Under the pieces are notes generated by a model, which saw nothing but the letters and a program-made list of their open reading frames with translations, searched no databases and was not told the DNA's origin. This document shows, in pieces, positions 22,970 through 28,929 of a stretch of 28,929 nucleotides of DNA. This DNA is from Dehalococcoidia bacterium (GTDB lineage: Bacteria; Chloroflexota; Dehalococcoidia; UBA2979): NCBI GenBank assembly GCA_030745285.1, contig JASLOV010000280.1, forward strand, positions 1 to 28,929. The letters are read 5' to 3'. The translations under genes and the position numbers were made by a program. Position 1 is the first letter of the stretch; every line of letters begins with the position of its first letter.

Positions 22970-23022
22970 CTTAAGACGCCGATAACACCTGCACGGTGGG
23001 GGGCTGCTACGGTCTGATCGTG
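22970..23022 (+). promoter_or_regulatory. Leaderless promoter P2 of the second thioredoxin-like lipoprotein gene
   Basis: CTTAAG-N7-TAACAC-N14-GCTGCTACG-N8-GTG, the same words and spacings as at 20792-20844, while the spacer bases differ. TGC-TACGGT (23005-23013) is an extended -10 box six bases before the GTG at 23020. No ribosome site is present. Confidence 0.65.
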
Positions 23023-23997
23023 AGCCCGGTCGCCTTCCTTCGATCACTTGCGGTCCTCTCCGTGGTGCTGATCGCCTGCTCGGGCGAGAGCACGCCACCC
23101 CCCACGAATCCGCTGGACGATCGCGGCGGCGCGACGCTGGCGGAGCAGGCGCAGTCCGCCTTCTTCGCTGCCTACCCCCGCTACACGGACGAGGAGAACG
23201 GCATCCGCACGGTCCTCGGCACGCCCGACCTCGGGGTCGGCACGCAGCGCGTCGGCTTCGTGCTCAGCGACGAACTGGGACTGGTGCGCCTGCCGGTGGT
23301 GCGCGTCACCTCGTACTTCCTGCCCGGCGGCGAGGCCGGTGAGCGCGTGGGCCCTGCCCAGGAGATGATGGCGCGCTTCTTCGAGTTTCCCTACGGCGTG
23401 CGCGGCATCTACAGCGCGGAGTTCACCTTCGACCGCCCCGGGGACTGGCAGCTGGAGGTGCGCCTCCCTCAGCCCGATGGCGGCATGGTGACGACCGCCT
23501 TCGCCTTCCCGGTGGCGGAGCAGACGCGGGCTCCCTCAGTCGGCGACGACGCCCCGCGCAGCGAGAGCCGCACCGCGGACGATGTCGAGAGCCTCGCCGA
23601 GCTGACGACGGGCTCTCAGCCGGACGCGGCGCTCTACCGCACGAGCATCGTCCAGGCGCTCGATGCCGGGCGGCCCTTCGTCGTGGTGTTCGCCAGCCCT
23701 GCCTTCTGCACGAACGCGCTGTGCGGACCGCAGGTGGAGGTGCTGAGCGGACTGGCGGCGATCTACGGCGACCGCGCCGACTTCATCCACGTCGATCTCT
23801 ACGAGAACCCGCATGAGATCAAAGGCGATCTCGACCGCGCCGTGCGTACCCCGCTACTGCTGGAGTGGGGCCTGGAGACCGACGAGTGGACGTTCCTCGT
23901 CGACGCGCAGGGTCGCGTGGCCGCACGATTCGAGGCCTTCGCGACCCGCGCCGAACTGGAGGCGGCGGTCGTCGCCATGCTCGACGGCGGCGATTAG
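23020..23997 (+). CDS. Thioredoxin-like lipoprotein with CxxxxC motif
   Basis: A 325-residue protein. The GTG at 23020 is chosen because it sits at the predicted transcription start and gives a compact lipoprotein signal (MSPVAFLRSLAVLSVVLIAC, Cys20 in LIAC). The middle (about 35-170) is a beta-rich domain without a name I can give (VGFVLSDELGLVRLPVVRV, FTFDRPGDWQLEVRLP). The C-terminal 120 residues are thioredoxin-like: FVVVFASPAFCTNALCGPQV with Cys230 and Cys235 spaced CxxxxC rather than CxxC, then ADFIHVDLYENP and EWTFLVDAQGRVAARFEAF. It is an exported, membrane-tethered redox or metallochaperone-like protein. The shared promoter links it to the TlpA-like gene upstream. Confidence 0.83.
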   Translation: MSPVAFLRSLAVLSVVLIACSGESTPPPTNPLDDRGGATLAEQAQSAFFAAYPRYTDEENGIRTVLGTPDLGVGTQRVGFVLSDELGLVRLPVVRVTSYFLPGGEAGERVGPAQEMMARFFEFPYGVRGIYSAEFTFDRPGDWQLEVRLPQPDGGMVTTAFAFPVAEQTRAPSVGDDAPRSESRTADDVESLAELTTGSQPDAALYRTSIVQALDAGRPFVVVFASPAFCTNALCGPQVEVLSGLAAIYGDRADFIHVDLYENPHEIKGDLDRAVRTPLLLEWGLETDEWTFLVDAQGRVAARFEAFATRAELEAAVVAMLDGGD

Positions 23998-24024
23998 CGT
24001 TCGAGCGGCAGTCCGATGGTGAGT

Positions 24025-24115
24025 GGCGGAGAGGGTGGGATTCGAACCCACGAAAGGGGGTGAACCCTTTACACGCTTTCCAGGCGAGCCCGATAAACCA
24101 CTCCGGCACCTCTCC
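24025..24115 (-). tRNA. tRNA-Ser (anticodon GGA)
   Basis: On the minus strand the acceptor GGAGAGG (24115-24109) pairs with CCTCTCC (24035-24029), followed by discriminator G and an encoded CCA (24027-24025). The T-arm GTGGGTTCGAATCCCAC is intact, the anticodon loop reads CTGGAAA with anticodon GGA, and the long variable arm is typical of serine tRNAs. It reads UCC/UCU. Confidence 0.95.
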
Positions 24116-24146
24116 GCGCTGGCTTCATGATATTGAGATGTCCTCG

Positions 24147-24232
24147 TGGCGGAGGGGGTGGGATTCGAACCCACGAGACTTTCGTCTACTGCTTTTCGAG
24201 AGCAGCACCTTAAACCACTCGGACACCCCTCC
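24147..24232 (-). tRNA. tRNA-Ser (anticodon CGA)
   Basis: Minus strand, acceptor GGAGGGG (24232-24226) with CCCCTCC and an encoded CCA (24149-24147). The anticodon stem GCTCT/AGAGC-type loop reads TCGAAAA with anticodon CGA. A long variable arm and the T-arm GTGGGTTCGAATCCCAC are present. It reads UCG. It lies 31 bases upstream of tRNA-Ser(GGA) and is probably co-transcribed with it. Confidence 0.95.
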
Positions 24233-24239
24233 ATGGAGA

Positions 24240-24245
24240 AGTATA
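24240..24245 (-). promoter_or_regulatory. TATACT -10 box of the tRNA-Ser pair
   Basis: Minus-strand TATACT is followed by seven bases and then the mature 5' end at 24232, so the primary transcript would have almost no 5' extension. This supports TAyACT as the housekeeping -10 box of this genome. Confidence 0.6.
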
Positions 24246-24348
24246 AGGAGGGTTGTGGGGCCGAGACAGTGGGGAGAGGGCGCGAGTTCAGGCGAGCGTC
24301 GCCCGCCCCATGGTCACCGGTCACTCCTGGCACGGTCTGGCCTCAGTC

Positions 24349-24675
24349 TCAGTCCGAGGTCACCGCGGCGGCGTCCGGGACCGGCTCCGAGGCGTGCCTT
24401 GAAGTTTCGTCGCCGCCCCCGGGCTCGCGGCCCTGGCGGCGCAGGTAGTCCTGCGTGAGCTCGACCTGCGCGGCGTCGCGCGCCTCCTCGACGCCGACCA
24501 GCACGCTCGTTGCGCCGGCCCGTGCGGCGCGCAGCCGTTCGCCCGTCCGCTGCATCGCGTCGCGCAGCGGCTGCGGCAACTGCTCCGGCGGCTCATCGCC
24601 GCGCATCAGCACACGCGCGGCCACGAAGCCGGCCGCGCCGCCGATCATGAGCTGCGCGAACGTCGCGAGGCGCAT
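24349..24675 (-). CDS. Small YtxH-like membrane protein
   Basis: 108 residues with an N-terminal hydrophobic stretch (MRLATFAQLMIGGAAGFVAA) followed by a charged helical region (LPQPLRDAMQRTGERLRAAR; VGVEEARDAAQVELTQDYLR) and a low-complexity tail. The layout resembles YtxH-type envelope proteins, but the resemblance is general. Its ATG overlaps the stop of the upstream gene by one base (TGATG), so the two small membrane proteins are coupled. The function is unknown. Confidence 0.6.
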   Translation of the reverse strand: MRLATFAQLMIGGAAGFVAARVLMRGDEPPEQLPQPLRDAMQRTGERLRAARAGATSVLVGVEEARDAAQVELTQDYLRRQGREPGGGDETSRHASEPVPDAAAVTSD

Positions 24676-25073
24676 CACTTGTCGCCCCTGCGTCGCAACC
24701 CTGCCACGAGCCCGATGCCGCGCCGGATGCCGCGTCCGAAGGAGAGCATGCGGATCATCGGGTGGACGGCGGAGTCGGCCGCGAACTCGGTCGCGCCGCG
24801 CACGTTGCGAGCGCTGGCGCGGAGATCTTCGAGGGCAGGCTTCACGGGGTCGCGCAGCAAGTCGGTGAGGGCGTTGCTCAGCATGCGGACCGCGAAATAG
24901 AGCGCCGTGAGTGCGACGATCACTACGATCAGGAGCAGGATGCTGAACACGCCGTAGACGACGATCACGACGTCCCGCAGCTCCGCCAGCGTGACGTCGG
25001 CGACGACGAGAATGGCGATCGCGCCCGCGACCAGCGCAACGAACGCCAGGATGCCGAGAATGACGTAACGCAT
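24675..25073 (-). CDS. Small membrane protein with two N-terminal helices, unknown function
   Basis: 132 residues: MRYVILGILAFVALVAGAIA begins the first membrane helix (4-24), a second lies at about 40-70 (VVYGVFSILLLIVVIVALTA), then a cytoplasmic-looking basic tail (ARNVRGATEF; GRGIRRGIGLVAGLRRRG). I start at 25073, where GGAG lies nine bases upstream; the frame is open 13 codons further. It is coupled to the following YtxH-like gene and follows mnmA by 88 bases. No family recognised. Confidence 0.6.
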   Translation of the reverse strand: MRYVILGILAFVALVAGAIAILVVADVTLAELRDVVIVVYGVFSILLLIVVIVALTALYFAVRMLSNALTDLLRDPVKPALEDLRASARNVRGATEFAADSAVHPMIRMLSFGRGIRRGIGLVAGLRRRGDK

Positions 25074-25161
25074 CAGGAGTTCTCCGCCGCCAGGCCGCTG
25101 GAGCGACCACACTGTGAGGCCGGGTACTCACGATTCATCGTAGCCGCGTGAATACGCTCCC

Positions 25162-26334
25162 TCAAGCGCTCGGATTCGCGCTCTGGTGAACGCTCGCGCG
25201 ATCTGGCGCGCCCGCCGCCTCGATCGTGCCGCCGCCGACGACCTCCTCGCCCTGGTACAGCACGACCGCCTGACCGGGCGCGATGGCGCTGACGGGATCG
25301 GCGAAGCGCAATTCGAAGCCTGCCGCATCGAGGGCCGTGACCGCCGCTTCCACCAGCGGGGCGTGGTAGCGGATGCGGGCGTGCAGCGTCGCGCCGGGGA
25401 GCGGCGGCGGGCCGGTCCAGTGCGGGTCGGAGGCCCGCAGGCTGCTGCGTCGCAGCTGGCTGGCGGTGCCGACGGTGACGACGTTGGCCGCGGGGTCGAT
25501 CGCCGTCACGAAGCGTGGCTCGGCGCCGGCATCGCCAGCGCCTCCGGGGTCCGCGCCGGGGCTCCCGAGATTGAGTCCGCGTCGCTGCCCGACGGTGAAG
25601 CCGGAGACGCCTTCGTGCCGCCCGACGGTCGCGCCCTGGTCGGTGATGATCGTGCCGGGGCGGCTGGCGACTCCGCGTTCGCGCAGCAGCGAGCGATAGT
25701 CGCCGCCGGGCACGAAGCAGATGTCCGCCGAGTCGGGCTTGGTGGCGACGGCGAGCCCGAGCCGGTCTGCGATGCGCCGCGTCTCCGGCTTCTCGATCGC
25801 GCCGAGCGGGAAGAGCGTCCGCGCCAGTGCCTGCTGGTCCAGCGTGTACAGCACGTATGACTGGTCCTTCTGCCCATCGACGGCCGCCAGCAGGCGGTAG
25901 CCCCCGCCATCCTCCTGCTCGGCCTGCTCGATGCGCGCGTAGTGCCCGGTGGCCAGCCGGTCGCAGCCCATCGCCAGCGCACGGTCGAGCAGGGTGGAGA
26001 ATTTCACGTGCTGATTGCAGGCCAGGCAGGGGTTCGGCGTGCGGCCGGCCGCGTATTCATCCACGAAGTAGTCGATCACGTCGCGCTCGAACTCGCGCTC
26101 CATGTTCAGCACGTAGTGCGGGATGCCGATGCGGGCCGCGGCGGCGCTGGCATCGCCGATGTCCTCGATGCCGCAGCAGGCGCGCTTGGAGCGCAGAACC
26201 GCCTCGTCCGGCTCCGTGTAGAGCCGCAGCGTCACGCCGATCACGTCGTAGCCCTGCTCGTGCAGCAGCGCGGCGGCGACGGCCGAGTCGACGCCGCCCG
26301 ACATCGCGACCAGCACACGCTCTCGCTTGCTCAT
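25162..26334 (-). CDS. mnmA: tRNA-specific 2-thiouridylase MnmA
   Basis: A 390-residue enzyme that 2-thiolates U34 of Lys, Glu and Gln tRNAs. The PP-loop SGGVDS is at 12-17, the first catalytic Cys103 in RTPNPCLACN (with Cys106), ATGHYAR at 128-133, the conserved KDQSYVLY (156-163), and the persulfide Cys206 in PDSADICFVPGG. A barrel-type C-terminal domain carries GFTVGQRRGLN. The length is normal for the family. The ATG at 26334 is preceded by TACACT and exactly six bases, with no ribosome site, so the mRNA appears leaderless. It is divergent from rsfS with overlapping promoter regions. Confidence 0.96.
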   Translation of the reverse strand: MSKRERVLVAMSGGVDSAVAAALLHEQGYDVIGVTLRLYTEPDEAVLRSKRACCGIEDIGDASAAAARIGIPHYVLNMEREFERDVIDYFVDEYAAGRTPNPCLACNQHVKFSTLLDRALAMGCDRLATGHYARIEQAEQEDGGGYRLLAAVDGQKDQSYVLYTLDQQALARTLFPLGAIEKPETRRIADRLGLAVATKPDSADICFVPGGDYRSLLRERGVASRPGTIITDQGATVGRHEGVSGFTVGQRRGLNLGSPGADPGGAGDAGAEPRFVTAIDPAANVVTVGTASQLRRSSLRASDPHWTGPPPLPGATLHARIRYHAPLVEAAVTALDAAGFELRFADPVSAIAPGQAVVLYQGEEVVGGGTIEAAGAPDRASVHQSANPSA

Positions 26335-26340
26335 CGAACC

Positions 26341-26384
26341 AGTGTAGAGCGGCGAGCGAGCACGGGCTCCGGCGTTGATATACT
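26341..26384. promoter_or_regulatory. Back-to-back promoters of mnmA (-) and rsfS (+)
   Basis: Leftward TACACT (26346-26341) stands six bases from the mnmA ATG. Rightward TATACT (26379-26384) stands four bases before the rsfS GTG at 26389. Both genes therefore have essentially no 5' leader, and the two promoters share about 54 bases. Confidence 0.5.
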
Positions 26385-26388
26385 CGGC

Positions 26389-26757
26389 GTGAATGACTGG
26401 GAGGGCGCGCTGCGGGGTTCAGAACTCGCTCATCACGTCGTCGATGTGCTGGCGGATCGGCAGGCGACTGATGTCGTGCTGCTGGATCTGACCGCGCTCT
26501 CGGCTTTTACCGATTACTTCGTCGTGGGCACCATCGACAACGTGCGCCAGATGCGAGCCGTGCTCGATGCGCTGGACCGCGAGCTCGTCGACGTGCTGCC
26601 GAAGTCGCAGGCGCGCGAGGAGGGCTCGATCGAATCCGGCTGGGTGCTGTTCGACATCGGCGATGTCGTCGTGCACCTCTTCTCGCTGGAGCGCCGCGCC
26701 TACTACAACCTCGAAGGGCTCTGGAGCAGCGCGCGGGAAGTCGTGCGCATCCAGTAG
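26389..26757 (+). CDS. rsfS: Ribosome silencing factor RsfS (Iojap/DUF143)
   Basis: 122 residues matching RsfS: ATDVVLLDLTALSAFTDYFV, GTIDNVRQMRAVLDAL, EGSIESGWVLFDIGDVVVHL and RRAYYNLEGLWS. RsfS binds uL14 on the 50S subunit and blocks subunit joining under starvation. The GTG at 26389 is chosen because it directly follows the TATACT box and the homologous region begins soon after. The usual neighbours nadD and yqeK are not adjacent; the gene is single and divergent from mnmA. Confidence 0.92.
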   Translation: MNDWEGALRGSELAHHVVDVLADRQATDVVLLDLTALSAFTDYFVVGTIDNVRQMRAVLDALDRELVDVLPKSQAREEGSIESGWVLFDIGDVVVHLFSLERRAYYNLEGLWSSAREVVRIQ

Positions 26758-26775
26758 TGCGGGACTAGCGGGCGG

Positions 26776-27225
26776 CTACTCGAAGATCCAGCGGTCGGTA
26801 TCGCGTTCCCAGCTCGTGATCGGGTGGCCCTCGAAGAACAGCGCGATCTCGCGTTCCGCGCTCTCGACGCTGTCCGAGCCGTGCACGAGGTTGCGGCCGA
26901 TCTCCAGCCCGTAGTCGCCGCGGATGGTGCCGGGGGCGGCCTCCGTCGGGTTCGTCACGCCCATGGTCTGACGTGCGGCGGCGACGGCGTTCGTGCCCTC
27001 GAAGACGGCAGCCACGATCGGGCTGCTGGTGATGTAGGCGACGAGGCCCTCGAAGAACGGCTTGCCCTCGTGTTCGCCGTAGTGGCGGTGGGCCAGCTCG
27101 CGATCGACGTGCAGCAGGCGCAAACCCACGATGCGCAGCCCGCGCTGCTCCAGGCGGGAGATGATCTCGCCCGCCAGCCCGCGCTGCATGCCGTCCGGCT
27201 TCACCAAGATCAGTGTGCGTTCCAT
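26776..27225 (-). CDS. ndk: Nucleoside diphosphate kinase
   Basis: 149 residues, normal for the family: N-terminal ERTLILVKPDGMQRGLAGEI, FFEGLVAYITSSPIVAAVFE, the phosphorylated His115 in NLVHGSDSVESAEREIALFF, and the C-terminal ITSWERDTDRWIFE. It transfers gamma-phosphate between nucleoside triphosphates and diphosphates through a phospho-His. The ATG at 27225 has AAGGGCAG upstream. A TACACT -10 box at 27270-27265 gives a short leader. It converges with rsfS and lies 58 bases downstream of tsaB. Confidence 0.97.
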   Translation of the reverse strand: MERTLILVKPDGMQRGLAGEIISRLEQRGLRIVGLRLLHVDRELAHRHYGEHEGKPFFEGLVAYITSSPIVAAVFEGTNAVAAARQTMGVTNPTEAAPGTIRGDYGLEIGRNLVHGSDSVESAEREIALFFEGHPITSWERDTDRWIFE

Positions 27226-27283
27226 CGCTGCCCTTCATCGTCCGTGCTCGACCCGTCGCCGGGCAGTGTAGCCGCGGCGGCGG

Positions 27284-28018
27284 CTAACGGCTGCGTCGCC
27301 CGCTCTCCGACGGCTTCGTGATGGACGGGGGGCGCAGATAGATCACATCGGCGACGGCCGGGTCGCCGTAGGCCTGCCGCCGGCGGGCCAGCCGGATCAG
27401 CGAGGCGGCGCGAACGGCGTCGCTCTCCACGACCTCCGCGTCTGCGGCCCGGGAGCGCGCCGCGAGCGCCGCCAGCAGCTCCTCGGTCAGCTCGCCGGTC
27501 CAGCGCGCGCCGTCCGGCGCGTCGCGCACGCAGTCCTCGATGCTGTCAATGCGCGGCGCGGTCAACTCGACCGGCAGAGGTTCGGAGTCTGCGCCGCCGC
27601 GCTCATACACCGCCCACGCGACGCCGCGCGTCCCGCCGAGGTCGTGCACGACGACGAGCGGCGGCGCCTCGCCGCCGCCGCCGCTCTCCAGCAGCGGCAG
27701 CGCCTCCGCTTCGAGTCGCGAAACGCCCGCCAGCGGCACGTCGAGGGCGAAGGCGAGACCCTGCGCCGTCGCCACGCCGGTACGCAGCCCGGTGTAGCCG
27801 CCCGGTCCGGCGTTGACGGCGACGGCCGTGATCGCCGTTCGCTCGACGCCGGCCTGCGTCAGCAGCGAGTCGATGGCCGCGAGCAGCTCCTGCGAGAAAG
27901 TCGACTCGATCGTCCAGCGCCGCTCGGCGAGGACCTCGTCGCCCCGCATCAGCGCCAGCGACGCATCCGGCGACGCGCTGTCGATGCCCAGTTCGACATC
28001 GATGCTTGCTTCAACCAC
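27284..28018 (-). CDS. tsaB: tRNA threonylcarbamoyladenosine biosynthesis protein TsaB
   Basis: 244 residues of the TsaB (YeaZ) ASKHA fold: ELGIDSASPDASLALMRGDE, FSQELLAAIDSLL, AVAVNAGPGGYTGLRTGVAT and GLAFALDVPLAGVSRLEA, with a less conserved C-terminal half. TsaB is the scaffold for TsaD and TsaE in making t6A37 on ANN-decoding tRNAs. The GTG at 28018 overlaps the tsaE stop by eight bases, so translation is coupled. tsaD is not in the window. Confidence 0.93.
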   Translation of the reverse strand: MVEASIDVELGIDSASPDASLALMRGDEVLAERRWTIESTFSQELLAAIDSLLTQAGVERTAITAVAVNAGPGGYTGLRTGVATAQGLAFALDVPLAGVSRLEAEALPLLESGGGGEAPPLVVVHDLGGTRGVAWAVYERGGADSEPLPVELTAPRIDSIEDCVRDAPDGARWTGELTEELLAALAARSRAADAEVVESDAVRAASLIRLARRRQAYGDPAVADVIYLRPPSITKPSESGRRSR

Positions 28019-28487
28019 GGGCGTTCAGCCCATCGAGCACGCGGCGGTAGCGAGAGCCGTTGGCGACGACCGTGACGCGCCGCTGGTCGGCGCCGTCGAC
28101 GTCCTCGATCGCCACGAGCAGGTGCTCGGCGGGCAGCGTCTCCGCGGCCCGCTCGGGCCACTCGACCAGCAGCACGCCGTCGGCGGCCTGTTCGCCCAGC
28201 GCCAGCTCCTCGACCTCCTGCGGCTCCGTCAAGCGGTAGAGGTCGGCGTGGTAGAGCGGGACCGGGCCCGCGTGGCGCGCCAGCAGCACGAAGGTGGGGC
28301 TGGTGACGCGCTCCTCGACCTTCAGCCCCGCGCCGACGCCCTGCGCGAGCGTGGTCTTGCCGGCGCCCAGGTCGCCCTGCAGCAGCACGATGTCGCCGGG
28401 CCGCAGCAGCTTCGCCAGCCGCCGCCCGAGCGCGCGCGTGCGGGCGGCACTGGAGGTCGTGATGGTGAGGCGGTTGGCGGTGGTCAT
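28011..28487 (-). CDS. tsaE: tRNA threonylcarbamoyladenosine biosynthesis ATPase TsaE
   Basis: 158 residues with the TsaE (YjeE) pattern: Walker A GDLGAGKTTLAQG (38-50), VTSPTFVLLA, the conserved HADLYRL, and LLVEWPERA. TsaE is the small ATPase that resets the TsaBD complex during t6A synthesis. The ATG at 28487 follows the thiL stop by 40 bases without an obvious ribosome site. The order thiL-tsaE-tsaB is a known type of cluster. Confidence 0.94.
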   Translation of the reverse strand: MTTANRLTITTSSAARTRALGRRLAKLLRPGDIVLLQGDLGAGKTTLAQGVGAGLKVEERVTSPTFVLLARHAGPVPLYHADLYRLTEPQEVEELALGEQAADGVLLVEWPERAAETLPAEHLLVAIEDVDGADQRRVTVVANGSRYRRVLDGLNARG

Positions 28488-28527
28488 GCGGAGGGTGTCG
28501 TGGCGGCGGGCGTCATCGGTGGAGGTG

Positions 28528-28929
28528 TCACGGGGCAGACTGGCGGCGAAGCTGGTCCCAGCCCGCCACCGGCGGCTCGTAGCGGTCCCCGCCGATCGTC
28601 AGCGCCCACGACTTCCCGGCGTGCGCCTCGACGGCGAGGCCGATCACGGTGACCGGCAGCTCCGGAGTCGAGAGCCCGACCAGCACATCGGCGGGGCCGG
28701 CCAGAGCGAGTTCGAAGTCCTCGCCGCCGCCGAGCGCGAGGTCCATCGCCCGCTGAGGCCCCAGCGCCTCCACCGCCGCCGGGTGCAGCGGCAGCGAGAC
28801 GATGTCGATCTCCACGCCGACGTCCGAGCGCTCGGCGACGTGGCCGAGGTCCTGCAGCAGCCCGTCCGAGACGTCGATCGCACATGCCACGCCCGCTTCG
28901 ACGGCGGCGCGGCCGAGATCGACGCGGCC
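28528..28929 (-). CDS. thiL: Thiamine-monophosphate kinase ThiL (C-terminal part, cut by window edge)
   Basis: The frame enters from the right edge as GRVDLGRAAVEAGVACAIDV and continues SDGLLQDLGHVAERS, the conserved ThiL motif, then LALGGGEDFELAL (substrate and metal-binding acidic residues) and a C-terminal AKSW-like end (EAHAGKSWALTIGG). ThiL phosphorylates thiamine monophosphate to thiamine diphosphate using ATP. The N-terminal part with the Mg-ATP site lies outside the window. The internal GTG at 28890 is not the true start, because family similarity continues upstream of it. Confidence 0.92.
   Translation of the reverse strand, partial: GRVDLGRAAVEAGVACAIDVSDGLLQDLGHVAERSDVGVEIDIVSLPLHPAAVEALGPQRAMDLALGGGEDFELALAGPADVLVGLSTPELPVTVIGLAVEAHAGKSWALTIGGDRYEPPVAGWDQLRRQSAP

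Noticed and set aside
27644..28652. Plus-strand frames of 143 and 279 codons over tsaB, tsaE and thiL
   Set aside because: Antisense shadows of three well-supported minus-strand genes.

Overview
The window is a high-GC bacterial chromosome segment (28.9 kb) with no phage, insertion-sequence or CRISPR signature. I infer a Chloroflexota-like organism, perhaps near Dehalococcoidia or Tepidiformia. The grounds are very high GC, acyl-CoA dehydrogenase genes, a sortase with a non-canonical sorting signal, lipoproteins, and recurrent leaderless promoters (a TAyACT-like -10 box six bases before the start codon). The family calls do not depend on the lineage, which is weakly supported.

Layout. 1-2019 (-): a heterodimeric ABC exporter pair, the second subunit cut by the window edge. 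2203-3149 (-): a tightly coupled operon of very small unknown genes behind a LexA-like palindrome. 3293-5995 (-): a YqeK-like HD hydrolase, a frameshifted methyltransferase and the HtpX protease. 6133-11251: two acyl-CoA dehydrogenases (-) flanking a methyltransferase and a CNNM/CBS membrane protein (+). 11397-12883 (-): a truncated CrcB, a flavin-reductase-like protein and a tiny coupled ORF. 13076-14884 (+): a secreted subtilase. 14909-16866 (-): sigma factor, anti-sigma factor and lipoprotein. 17500-20788 (+): a secreted Ig-like protein, a surface protein with a PPATG sorting signal and a sortase, divergent from the sigma operon. 20842-23997 (+): two thioredoxin-like lipoproteins sharing one promoter layout, with a crotonase-family protein between them. 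24025-24232 (-): two tRNA-Ser genes. 24349-28929: small membrane proteins, MnmA, RsfS (+), Ndk, TsaB, TsaE and ThiL (partial).

How the parts fit. The centre (13-24 kb) is a cell-envelope block: secreted protease, ECF-type sigma/anti-sigma pair, surface proteins, sortase and exported redox proteins. The right end is translation and housekeeping: serine tRNAs, tRNA 2-thiolation, part of the t6A machinery, ribosome silencing and nucleotide balance. The left half is lipid oxidation, transport and membrane quality control.

Data quality. At least three genes (2693-2871, 4234-5095 and 20842-21985) are read correctly only after one-base corrections, mostly in G/C runs. Together with two weaker cases this suggests residual indel errors in the assembly, so those genes should not be taken as truly broken without checking reads. 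The most distinctive observations are the twin leaderless promoters of the two redox lipoproteins, the sortase/PPATG-substrate module beside a sigma/anti-sigma operon, and the LexA-like palindrome upstream of the small-gene operon.
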